From Diphasiastrum complanatum (lineage: Eukaryota > Streptophyta > Lycopodiopsida > Lycopodiales > Lycopodiaceae), in contig CM055107.1 of assembly GCA_029204225.1 (NCBI GenBank), positions 10,546,868 through 10,610,867 of the forward strand: a DNA stretch of 64,000 bases. Direction: 5' to 3'. The notes beneath the pieces were generated by a model. The model saw only the letters and a program-made list of their open reading frames with translations, ran no database searches and was not told the origin of the DNA. Each line of letters begins with the position of its first letter. Within the stretch, counting starts at the first letter, position 1. Made by a program: the position numbers and the translations under genes. Below are positions 1-11,300 of the stretch, one piece after another.

Positions 1-1255
1 TTTGGAGACGGGATGATCTGGAGCTTTCGTATAAAGTATGTTGTCCCGCTCCATGGTTGTCGCATCCAATTCACTTAAAATTCTTTCTTGTTAAGTTGTG
101 CCATGTCCAGTTGTCCTTGCAATAAGAGAACCTGCTGCTTGGCATCCTGAACAACTTTGTCAACTAGATCTTGCGCAGTAGACAGTGCATTCTGGAGAGT
201 GGAAACATATTTCTCAAGGCATATGTGTGTTGTTGTGTCTTCTTCAGCTCCGCTTCTAACTTATCTTCATGTTGTTTGGCTATCTTCAACTATCGGTTCA
301 GCTGGATGAGTTTCTGACTGATAAGAGTGTCTTCCGATCCCAAATCTGCAATTCTCTTTTCCGTTGACGTCTTTTGTTCAAGCATATTCTAGATCATTTG
401 TCCAAGGTGTGAATGGATTCTAAGGACGTCACCAGAATCCAAGGGAATAGACGTGGTAGCAACAGTAGCACGAACATTACCCGATCCAATAGGTTGTCAA
501 GATTGGCCTTGAAGATTTGCCCGTGGATCTTTCTCTTCAAAGATATCTTCTCCTTCAAAACCTTCTAGAACCTGTGCATCAAATTGCTTCAGAGATACAA
601 CCACAAGAGCGACTCTAATTATGTCTAGTGTCTGAATTGTTTGATCTACTTGTTGGCCTTGCTGGAAGGCTGGTATTGAATCAACAGTACCAAATGTTTC
701 ATGGAATTGATCGAATCCCATTTCGGGGGATTTTGGTTCAAAGGGTCCTGGGCTCAAAGGCATCACATAATGTTCATATGCTTGTAAGGGGTCGGAATCA
801 TCGATCAAATTCATAAACTGTTGGGTGTTTGGTGACATAGTTGAAGTTTGTGGGGGTGAGGTGGCTTGGGTAAGTGTGATTGGAATGGTAGATCCAATTG
901 TCATAGATGGCCCTTACGAGGAATCAGAGGCGAGGGTGGTTGTAGTGGCTGAGGGAACAAGTAGTGCAAAGTGAGTCACAACAGGGGCTATAGGCACAAT
1001 TGACGGTGGTGGCTGAGTACGATGTTGAGACTCGGGAGGCGAGGTGGGTGCAACAATCTCACTGCGTACTCTACGATGACTCTGAGATAAGGATGCTTGG
1101 CAGGATGATTCTACTGGTGCTACTTCGAAGGTGGCTAGCACTGAATCAACATGAAATTTGTGGACCTTGTTGACTAAGTGTGAGGGGGCCAAGTAGGACA
1201 TAAGAGAGCCCACAACAAACTGTTGTTTGGTATTACTCTTGCTCTCTACCCCCAA
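1..1255 (-). pseudogene. Broken Pro-rich/coiled-coil ORF, probably from a retroelement
   Basis: I do not recognise a named family. Read on the minus strand, the chain starts near 1,255 with a Ser/Thr/Pro-rich part. A stretch from 904 to 497 is rich in Pro, Gln and acidic residues. Below about 480 comes a heptad-like, Lys/Glu/Gln-rich coiled coil interrupted by stops (near 390 and 290) and a frameshift near 220. The most conserved part, near 90-215, contains KYVSTLQNALSTAQ and LLQGQLDMAQ. The same pattern recurs at 55.77-55.92 kb on the plus strand next to gypsy pol relics, so this is probably an accessory or structural ORF of a Ty3/gypsy-type element. It continues beyond the left edge. The coiled coil and stops are visible; the origin is inferred. 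Confidence 0.45.
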
Positions 1256-1379
1256 AACTCATGATAGATAACTTTTACTAATTTTCACAAGAAGTAGGCA
1301 TTTCTTTTGTCATTAAGGCATACTATAAATTAACAATATACAAACAAATATCCATTTCTAGATTTTGTAACAAGAACAT

Positions 1380-2640
1380 TTGAATTTCTATCGAGGACTA
1401 ATGTACACTCATTTGCTAAAAATTTGATAGCGTATTCTCAATCTACAATTCTTTTGATGGATAGTAGGCTCTTAGTAAGTCCTAAGACATACAACATATT
1501 TTTAATAGTTTTGAAAAAATCATTCTTGAAATATAATGTGATGGTGCTTGGGCTTCCACCTTATGGCTGATAGAGTCTCCAAGATAGGTGTTCTTGTTTC
1601 AACTGGATGTGTTAAAGACACAAACCAATTGACATGATATGTGATATATTGTGAGGCTCCAATATCTAAGTACCAACATTGGTTGTTTGGTACTTTTTTG
1701 TATCCATCATGAATAAGTTTGGTCCTTCCTTCTCTTTCTATGAATCATATAGCTCAACAATATTGTTTTGTTGTTGGTCTTGTTGGTCTTGTCTTGACTC
1801 ATTCAATATTCTGATTCTATAGTTTTTAATATCATCATTGGTCCTCTTGTAATACTTGTCAAAAAGTTTGTTCTTCAAATTTTTATGACTACGTCCTGCC
1901 TCCGACTCTTGGAAATTAGAAATAGCTTGAATCTTAGATTTTGTTTTTCCTACTTTTCTTGGAGAATAAGGCTAATGACTTATCTTTGAGAGGCAAGTCT
2001 AAAATTTTCTTCCACATTTCTTCTTGGAGAAGAATGGATGTGACCTGCTATACTGTTAGTCCAGCTTGGGTACTGATTTACATTATGAAGTACCTATATG
2101 ATGATGATAGGATCGATAATAAGGTAACTATTGCATAACTATAAGATATAAGATAGTCTAAAACTGCTAGTTGATCCATTAATGCTTTAAGATTGTTAAT
2201 ATAGTCACACATAGAAGTATTGTCATGCCTTTTTAAGGAGAAAAGAATATTTTTGTTCAAACATTTTGTATCTTGTAAAGAGAGATTAGAATTTTCCATG
2301 CTTCTTTGGTTGACTTGCAGGAAGTCACATGATAGATCTGAGAATCCTTGAGATTAAGGGTGATTGTGGCAACTGTCTTGCTATCTCTAATTTTTCACCT
2401 AGTAAGTGAATCATAATTATCAAAACCGATGGTTGTGGAATATATCAATCTACCACTCCCAATAAATCTCATTGAATGAGTATCATTTCAATCTTGAATG
2501 TTCACATATAAATATTCTCACCATTGAACTTGTTGTAATTTTTAGTCTTCAGTACTTTCATTTCACTTAAAAAAGAATGGAGTCATCCACAAATATTCTT
2601 AGAATCATAGTGTAAAACCTTATTGATATGATATTGGAAA
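1380..2640 (-). pseudogene. Decayed Ty1/copia gag-protease relic
   Basis: On the minus strand, 2,299-2,078 reads as a copia gag (UBN2-type) fragment with LKRHDNTSMCDYINNLKALM and DQLAVLDYLISY, matching the usual 'V.EHINEF..LVDQL' core. Near 1,650 the reading WYLDIGASQYIT matches the copia protease active-site pattern (W-x-LDSGAS-x-H-x-T), with Ser changed to Ile and His to Gln or Tyr. Stops and frameshifts separate the parts, and no integrase, RT or LTR was found next to it. Only a short 5' piece of an old element remains. Confidence 0.6.
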
Positions 2641-3184
2641 TTAGTGTGGAATAAATGCAGCTGAATTAAGAGTTCTAGTTGCCTTCATGATTTTGTAACT
2701 CAGTTTCAGTACATTCAAATAAATTTACAATATCGTTGATGGGCATCTATGACAATCATGCTCACAATTCGTCTGAGTTGTCTAAGACAACCATGGAATA
2801 ATACCTAATGATATATTGTCAATTCTTGCAAGAAGTAGTGAAAGAATACATACGGTTCATGCATTAAAAAATACATGTGATACTTCATCAACACCAACAA
2901 CATTCATGATGTTAGAGTATCAAGGATTGTGAACTAGAAGTGAAGGTCTCCTAAAATTCTAAAGTTATGTCTTTAACATTGTGTCTTTAAAAGAAACAAG
3001 TCAACAAAACATTGATGAACATATCCAAAAAGAACTCATGGCTTATCAAAGAAATATCATCATTCAATCACAAAGCATTCAATCATGAGACTTGATGAGA
3101 GGTCAAGATGCCCCCCCCCCACCCCAAAGGTCCTAGCTCAAGATCTAACATGCTATCAAATTCAAAATAGGTTCCCATAACGAG
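2641..3184. other. Non-coding, AT-rich; nothing recognised
   Basis: No coding signal, RNA gene or structured repeat was recognised. A short C-run lies near 3,110-3,125, just before the dispersed repeat. Confidence 0.5.
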
Positions 3185-3790
3185 GCCCCTTACGATTCTA
3201 TTGATTCTAAGACTTTTCCAATGCTCCCAAGGGTTGGGGGTTTCAGTTCCTTTTTCAAGGATCCAACTAGGATGCCACAACCAATAGACACAAAGAGAGT
3301 GGATCCAACCCAACCAAACCTAGATCGAATGGATCTAGCCCCCAAGCTATGGAATGCTTGCCATGTCTCAATAGTGGAAGGAGTAAGAGCGCACTCCAGC
3401 AACATGTCGTCCACCACTCCAAAAAAGGAGGCCTATGGGTATACTTATACCTTCCAAGGCCCTCCCTAGACTGTGTATACTAAGACACCTCACTAGGACA
3501 CATCATCCAATTACCGGTGAGTCACTGCCAGTTCCATATAAATCCACCATCATGGGTTTTAGGCCTCCAACCATCAATTATAGCTTTTTGCCATGAGAGA
3601 CCCAACCTCCTCATAATCATAATTAACTTACGAGTTGAGGTAGGCCTTCTAACCCCCTTATGGGATATAAATCCAGAGTCAGAGCCACGATATTATTTCA
3701 TTATTCAAGTTTTGACCTTAGAACTTAAAGTTGGGAAAGTCCGCATCCTAAGGCTCTCAAAGAATCATCATCTTATGTATGATAATTATG
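3185..3790. repeat. Dispersed repeat, copy 1 (second copy at 27.18-27.67 kb)
   Basis: This stretch aligns in the same orientation with 27,180-27,670. Shared landmarks in order are 'caacccaaccaaacctagat', 'tctagcccccaagctat', 'gagtcactgccagttc', 'accatcat.ggtttta.gcctcca' and a 3' part ending near 'cctaa.gttg..gt'. Similarity is patchy with indels, as expected for an old repeat. Short ORFs inside it look incidental. It could be part of a gypsy LTR or internal region, but no termini were defined. Confidence 0.6.
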
Positions 3791-5622
3791 TGAGAATTAT
3801 GCAAAAATAGCTTGATGTAGGCCAAAATTATGTACATAAGGTCATCCCACAAACGTGGAGGCTGTTCACACATGTGAAAGGTAGACATGCATTGACTCAT
3901 GCAAATTTTTTGGTGACATGCATGTAGAAAACCATGTAATATAGTCAAAAATTGACATTTGGCAATTTCTAGGTTTCTCGGGTGGTGCAAAATCAATGAA
4001 TGATGATGAGGCACTAAAAGTGGCATGCATGCAAATACATGCAACATCACCACACGTGTGAAAGAGTCCATATCAAGTCATGCTCCCTCCATCATGTAAA
4101 TAACATTGTAAAATCAAGCATGCATAAGCTTTCAAGTCTCCTACTCACATATGTGATTATTATAATTTGCATGGTCACAATCGAGCATGCAGTAGCCAAA
4201 TAAATTTGCTTGCTTTTTTTTCATGCATGCAGACTATGCTCTTTTTTCCATCTATGTAGGCTCACTTTGGTGTTGGGTAATTGAGCCTCTTGCCAAAAGT
4301 CCAAATCTCAAAAGTGGAGATGCCTACCACCATTTATCATTTAACATTGATTTTTTTTCAAACTCCACTAACCGACCTCAACAATTGCCTTTGGCAAGGC
4401 AAAAACTTAAGGCCACCATCATAATTTGTCCTTTTAACATTGACTTTCTATTAAGAATGTTATGGAATCTTCATGGAAGCTTTTTGATTTCTTGGCAATT
4501 TTTTGATCGATTCTTGTAGGCACAAGGCCTGGCTGCTACTCGCCCTAGATCGGAATCTGAAATCGCTGGCTTTCTAGCAGAAAAATTTGTCTTAAGGCAA
4601 ATCCTTGAGCTGTAGATCACACACATGAATCTCTGCTTGTTTACATTACAATGGGCTTCACTTGGTTAGATTTGAATGCAGTAATAGTTTCTCATTGATG
4701 ATATCGATATATAAGTCTACAATTAAAAAAAAAGAAATGTGGCTAGCAAGGCTGCTTTCAGTGCAAGACAAATAACTTCAGGAGACCTAAGTTCTTGTTT
4801 GTGTGCGCCCTTCTTGTTCATTCTTTTTCAGATCTGAGTTCTTGGTGTAGGCTCACGTATATGAGCGCGAATTTGTGGTCATGGCAGCAAACATCAATCC
4901 TCTTAGCAGTATGTCTTTGTTCCATCCAAGCATAAAACGTGCTTGGTGTGCGTTAGGTTTCTTCATGAAAAAGCAGAGTGTGCATGCAAGTCACTTTTTT
5001 TTTCCATTCACCAAATGTGTTTATTTTTCATGCATGCATGATCAATTACATGTGGGGTAGTTGGGCCTTTAACCAAGGTCCAGGAAAACCACTAGTAAAA
5101 ATAAAACAGGTCTAGCATCATACATAAATGAAGATCTGAATGCTCTAAAAAGTGGAGAACATCCTCCCTTGGCAAGAAAAGTGCTCTGCAACCAGGGCAA
5201 AATCAACACAACAAAGTAGAGAAGAAAAGACAATTACATTGATGAATATCGGTCCAATTAAGCTAGTTGACACTCAACCAAGGAGCTTGAGTGAACTGAA
5301 CTAAGCATTCTCATACACAATTCACTGGTAACAAGGTCTACAAAACAGTTGATAGTGTTTAAGAGCCTGCAAGTGGCCAATAAATACCCTACAGATTTGG
5401 CAGTATGGTTGTGCCAATCTGTAGGGGGCCAATAAAGGCTGAATTACCAATAAGGCTGCCAAACAAAAACAAGGGGCCCAAATTCCCAAACCATATGGTC
5501 CACATGCGAGATAATCTGAAGTGCTGACCATTGTTCCATAGAGATTTGTCCTGTCAGTATTTGGCAGATTAGTGTAGTTATACCAGACTCATGTGACTTT
5601 TGTAGCCCCGTCGTGTTATTTT

Positions 5623-5641
5623 GGGGGGGGGGGGGGGGGGG
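5623..5641. repeat. Poly-G tract (19 G)
   Basis: An uninterrupted run of 19 G on the plus strand, followed by 'tagtcgtagtagtag'. It could be a real mononucleotide repeat or a length-uncertain assembly site. Confidence 0.9.
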
Positions 5642-6790
5642 TAGTCGTAGTAGTAGTTACCATGAGGTGGTACAGCCACCCATACACCAACACGTACACT
5701 GCACATGGATGAAAAAATTTAAATGTTCTAAAAATCATCAGAAAAGGAAGGTAAAATATATAGTTTGAAAAATAAATTGGAAAATCTAACAGACAGCAGA
5801 CTACATATGGGATCTTACAGGCTCAAATTTGAACTGAGGGCAGCAGGCCTAGAACCCGACATATGCATAGTCATCATATTTGACACATCAACTTTCCAAT
5901 GCTACAGGTTTGAATTGTAAAGTGTTTAAATTAGTGTTGGCTGTTTGCTGCAGGCTTCTACAATATTTTTTAGGATCATATACATTTCAACATACAGGTA
6001 TGACAAACTTTGGCATGCTCAAATTATTTGCACATGAGTGAGACACATTGGGGAGTACGATGGCAACATTGGTAGGGGATAACATAAGCTGTGTTGGCAG
6101 TGTCTTTAACCAAAGAATAAGATTTTTGTATTCAAAACTACAATTGTAACGTCAAAAACGTGTGCTTTGACAATTTGAAACCGTGAAAAGATGTGGATGC
6201 CTTTGCCAAGTCCTACAAAAGAAAACACATTATAAAATCACAACATATTGCATCGTAGTTTACATAATTTCTGGTTCATTACAATCAAACCTTTGTAATC
6301 CATGTCAGGGGTCTTAACATTCAAGAACAGTATCAAATAAGGTCACAAGTAACCTTTAAATTGTTAAATTTTTAAAGCTCATTACCACTGACGTCATTGC
6401 ACGCAATAAGGTAATGGAAGCAGTTTCAAAATCGACACATGGAATCTTGGCCTGTAGAGGCATGAAAATGGCTCTCGAGTCAACAAACTTCCAAGAACTA
6501 ATTGTCCTTGCAACTACAATAAGAACAGACTTCACTAAATTAAATACAGAATTTCTATGTCATTTTAGGCTTGCCAACAAAGCATCAATAAGTGTAGGCC
6601 ATTTCGAAGCCATACTCAAAGCTCATTCTCGTCACAGGCAGCAAGGTTTTGCAGGACATTATCTTTTATGATTAAAGCTGATAAAAAATGAGTCTAAACT
6701 GTCCTAAACTGTCTCCAGCTGTTGAAAAGAGCAATAAGAATTATGTACAAAGTGTAGGTGCATGCGCACATGTATTTGTACAGTTGTATT

Positions 6791-6809
6791 TGTGTGTGTG
6801 TGTGTGTGT
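6791..6809. repeat. (TG)n microsatellite
   Basis: About nine and a half TG units, followed by degenerate TG-rich sequence to about 6,835. Confidence 0.9.
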
Positions 6810-7356
6810 CTGTATCTGTGTATGTGCACGTGCACTCACATGCCCTTTCAAGCCATTTCACATGATGGGTGACATGTAAGAAGACACATTGTCAAACAAG
6901 GCAAAAATAACGGTGCGCACCAAACGGCAACTCAGGTATCAGCCTCATACGTCAAGATTCCTGATTTGAAAAAAAGGCTAATGTTCACTCAATTCTGCAT
7001 AGTTACGCGTAGAGGAACCTAATAGTGTATAGAACAATAGTCCTGCTTTGAAACATATACAACCAAACGTTGGCGCACTAGATCCTTGCTTCAACTTGGT
7101 CACTATCAGTTATGTTAACATATGCCTTTCAGCCTCAAAGTAGGCTTTCAGCATGGAATGAGAATTTTAAACCCTACAAGAATCCACCAACTACACAGGC
7201 AGCTGCACCGTTGATTGCTCAGAAGATACAGGTATAAAAGGTGACGAAGAAACTTCATCTCCTTCCATTGGCTCTACCACTTGTGGATATGTTGCTGATT
7301 TAACATGCTGTATGTCCCATCCTCTCTGAGGGGGAACTTCAAAAGAAGGTTTGACT

Positions 7357-8334
7357 TTAAGATATCTGCGGTGGTAGGGGAAGAGGAGCTGCATGTGACA
7401 AACTGGAACCAGAAGGAATTTGAACAGATTTTATTGGTACTCCAGCAGCTGAAACAAGGCTTTGCTTTTTCGACTTCTCAGAATCAGAACAAGGAGGGGG
7501 AGCAGGAAGCTTATAAAGTTCACTTATATGAGGAGGTGAACAGGAAGGAGGTGTTCTGGGTAAAATGAAAGGATGAACTCCGGCAGGCAGACCTAAAGGG
7601 CCTGACTTGAAAAAAGCCTCTAAGTGCACATTTGATGTGGGTGGTAGCACAATAGGCTTTGGTATACTGACCTTGCCAGCAGACCAATAATTCCCCATAG
7701 GAGTCAATGGTCCTGATTGGCTGTATCTTTTATTAAGTAGACGAGCAGGGCCAGAACCATGTCTCTGGGAAACCTGTGACAGGATAGGACCATCAAGCTT
7801 GAAGGATGCCAATTTTTCGTGTGCCAATAAAGGTGGCAGAGGCACTGATGCACTTACAGAAAATTGTGGTGGAAGGGGTTGCAAATTGTGTCCTGACATG
7901 CTGACGTGGCTCTTTATGAGAGCTGAAGAAGTACCAGATTCAGCCTTGGTTAACATCTCTGTATTACAGTCTTCTGCCACTGAGCGTTTAACCATGCCTT
8001 GATCCTCTGGGTACTCTATGTAAGAAGTCTCGAGCTCACCAGGCAGCTCTCTTATGGTTCTTCTGATAGTCAAAGGAGATGCAGATGTGCCATAAGTGGT
8101 AATAGAATGTGGAAATTCTTGGTCTCGTTTGGGATTTGAACTCACTTGTGTAGAAGATTTTAGATCAGAAGCCTTGATATTCTGGAATGAGCTTTCTCTC
8201 AACAAGTTCTGAAATGTCTTGACTATATCACCTTGAGGGAACTCAACAGAAGTAATAGGAACGGATTCGCTGCCATCATGATCCAACCAAGCTGCTAGGG
8301 ACTCATCGTCAATGATCTTTTCCTGAGTAATTGT
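7357..8334 (-). CDS. Gene 1 exon 9 (residues 279-603, stop)
   Basis: This 978-bp terminal exon starts after TGTTGCAG and ends at TAA (7359-7357). It is a low-complexity Ser/Pro/Leu-rich tail with [15 protein letters not shown], several basic-aromatic Ser motifs (such as [17 protein letters not shown]) and [12 protein letters not shown] near the end. The stop gives a length typical of the family. Another frame stays open downstream to 7,191. Confidence 0.85.
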   Translation of the reverse strand, partial: TITQEKIIDDESLAAWLDHDGSESVPITSVEFPQGDIVKTFQNLLRESSFQNIKASDLKSSTQVSSNPKRDQEFPHSITTYGTSASPLTIRRTIRELPGELETSYIEYPEDQGMVKRSVAEDCNTEMLTKAESGTSSALIKSHVSMSGHNLQPLPPQFSVSASVPLPPLLAHEKLASFKLDGPILSQVSQRHGSGPARLLNKRYSQSGPLTPMGNYWSAGKVSIPKPIVLPPTSNVHLEAFFKSGPLGLPAGVHPFILPRTPPSCSPPHISELYKLPAPPPCSDSEKSKKQSLVSAAGVPIKSVQIPSGSSLSHAAPLPLPPQIS

Positions 8335-11300
8335 CTGCAACAGAAAACCCAAAACTATCAGTTCTGACTTCTAACATATAGAACTGGCTTAGGGCATTGC
8401 AAGCTGTTGGATAGCTTGTTTGGAAAAGATTCATAATTTCAACAGCCAGATCTAGCTGCAACAGTTAAGGGCATAACAAAATTTTCTACTCTGTTATAGA
8501 AAACTTTGTGAAAAGTAACTGAAGTGAAATGAAATATTCCTCAGCCTTTCACAGAAAACTTAAACAAGTATAGCTCAAGGAAGCCAGGCTACAGAAACGT
8601 CTGAGCAAACTGACAACTAGATGCTTTGCCCAAAAATGAAAAATAATGTGAAAAGCCATTTGAGGAATGCCTATCATAGCAGTAGGTTGAGTAGCTTATC
8701 AGTTTCACTAGATAGCCTTCAGTTGTACGGTAGGCATAAATATCCTGGTACTTAGAAAATTCACATGTACAAATAAATCAGGAGGTTCAGAAAGGCTTAC
8801 GTAATTTTTGCATGCATTTGTGTACATGAGAGGGGCAAAGAGAGAACCTGCTCCAGGCTACTCGAGCTTATTGAGTCATCATGTTCATTTGAAGTTGCCA
8901 TCACATTGCCAGTTGGATCCCTCCCATCATCCGAATCGTTATTATGGTTGTTGAAATAGATTCGGTGATCTATCTTGCTTTCTTGTGCCACTAAATCGAT
9001 GTAAGGTTCAATTTTACTCACAGATGCAAAAGCCTTCCGAAATAGATGCACCTGCACAACATATCCTATGTCAGACATCAATGCCGAATACATATGTTTT
9101 GGCTAAGGAGTTCTCTAAGGCAAAGTTAGGTGCTCAAGCGCTTGACTTCCTGGTGCATAATCTACTTCTACAGGCTAATTTGAAAGCCAATAATTTTCTA
9201 GATTTTTTGATAGTTAGTTACTGCGAAAATTTATGGGTTCCACTCTCTCGAGTACCAATTCATGCCCTTAAGCATTCAAGGAAAATGAGTTAGTTCAACC
9301 ATGGGCATAAATGTAAATGTGACACAGACATACCACACATTGATTCTGTTCTTTATCCATATTGAAAGAACAGCGATGAAGAATTAGGAAATCTTCACCT
9401 GATAACTTGTGGAAGTTGACAGATAGTCATGCCTTCAAAAGTAGCTGAAGTTTCAATGTAATTGTCAACCACAAAAACATAAGGAGTTTCTTTTTCAAAA
9501 TTAGGAAGAGAAAGCTTGCATAACAAACAATCAATTTGTGTGACGATGTACAGTTGACTAGCGAACTTATAAATTTGTATAAGATTGGCACATGCCATGA
9601 ACAAGTACTGAAGAACCCATTGAAGGTTCTTTAACAGAAATGCCTTCACCTTATTTGCAATGGTAGGTTAAGACTGAAAAATGGATAGAGAAACTATGTT
9701 CAGCTGTCATTCAAAGAGATGGGCTAGCCTTGAAGACTGATCTGTGCATTCACTCAAAGAAACAGGCCAGAAAAAGATTCATGCAAATAATAAACCTAAT
9801 TCCATTGCAAATGAGTGGTCAAACGATCAGTCACTTCTTAAGTTGCACCTCTCAAAGGAACTGTGTTCCTAAATTTGACCAAAGTTCCCCAGCTCCTTCC
9901 CATTCATTAAAGTTACAAGAACAAAGACGTACTGGAAACAAGCTACAAAGGTTATCTGAGTGACCGCATGAAAAGTATAGCTGGCAACAACAGGAAGATT
10001 GCTTCAACAATCTTTTCTGTGTGAAATATTTTTTAAGTAACATCAAAAGGGAATAGTCTCAAGTGCTTGTGCCAGTAGTTATTGATGTTTCGATTAAACG
10101 TGTGAAACTTTTATTGCTATGTAGCTAAAACATGCTCACTGAACAAATGCTGGCAACCAAGTCTATCAACTAGCAATAGTAATATCACAGTTGCTACATT
10201 AACATACTTTGGCTTATAAGTTTTCAAATTTGTCACTTGAAAGTTGAGCCGCTTCATTTGTGTCTATTCTGTTCAGACTTCATAGCCAATTCTTGTTGAA
10301 CCAGATCATATATGCTAATGTGATCACTGTATGAAGTTTGAACTTGCGACAGAAAAAATATTTTTCAAGCGGGAGCTCCTTAGACAGTTCACACATTCTT
10401 AAACTTTGACATTAGCAAAGGAATAAACTCCATATACAAAGAAAATGGATCTACGTTGATTGCAGGTTCGGCATTGAATTTTATCAGCAATCATCAACAG
10501 AAACGAACCAGCAAGTAAACCACGAATAACATGAAAACGTAGTTCCCATCTATATGTAATAGGTTCATTTCAAACAGTGCATTTGTTTCTAATCTATTGA
10601 AAGTGAAAAATAAAAAACCACAAGAATTGATTGAATGTTCCACGCCTACAGAATGTGTTTTGCTTTGTATGTACAGAATAAATGTGGAACCAAAAAACCC
10701 TAGAACAGGTATCAATAAAGAAAATGATCTACCTGAAGCTGTTAAGTAATGATAAGATCAGTCAACTATTTGGAAAGTAGACATATAGCTCTAATTGGCT
10801 TGCTAGGATTCTAACCTGTGCAGTATGATGCCGTGACACCTTTGTAATGATGTTGTGGAATCGTCCCTGTTCCAGGGAGAGCACACGACAATCCACAGAC
10901 ATTGCCAGTTCATCAAACTGATGCTTTGCTGTCTGTAATTGCTGTTCAGCAAAAATTTCACTCTTTCGATTCTTAGGTCTCCCCTTCGTAAGTTGCAAAC
11001 GAAGATGATCATAAACACCCCTGCAAACATTCTAGTCAACGACAGTACTAACTACATGTATCCAGTTGCTTCCTAAAGCCAAATACAAGCATGGGCTTAC
11101 CAAAATGGATCAAACACACTTTGCTTAGGAAATTTTTTTGGACTGACCTTTTTTCATCATACTTGAGCTTTGTTTCCTGCAAAATCATAATGAAAGTTCA
11201 ATAAAACATAGGAAAGGCGGTATTTCAGAAAAAAAGCCACAATGTTGGCATACTAAATAGCCAAGATCCAAAATAGCATGCTTCCTTGCCGGAAGCATAA

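Larger units (their letters stand above)
3791..7190. other. Non-coding region 3' of gene 1
   Basis: No gene is supported here. The sequence is AT-rich with several 'gcatgcatg' words (near 4,025, 4,225 and 5,030), a poly-G tract and a TG microsatellite (listed separately). The 3' UTR and poly(A) site of gene 1 should lie just below 7,190, but I could not define them. Confidence 0.45.

Noticed and set aside
9395-9649. 84-codon minus-strand open frame in intron 7
   Set aside because: The family alignment passes directly from exon 7 to exon 8; this sequence has no counterpart in the family and no fitting acceptor was needed.
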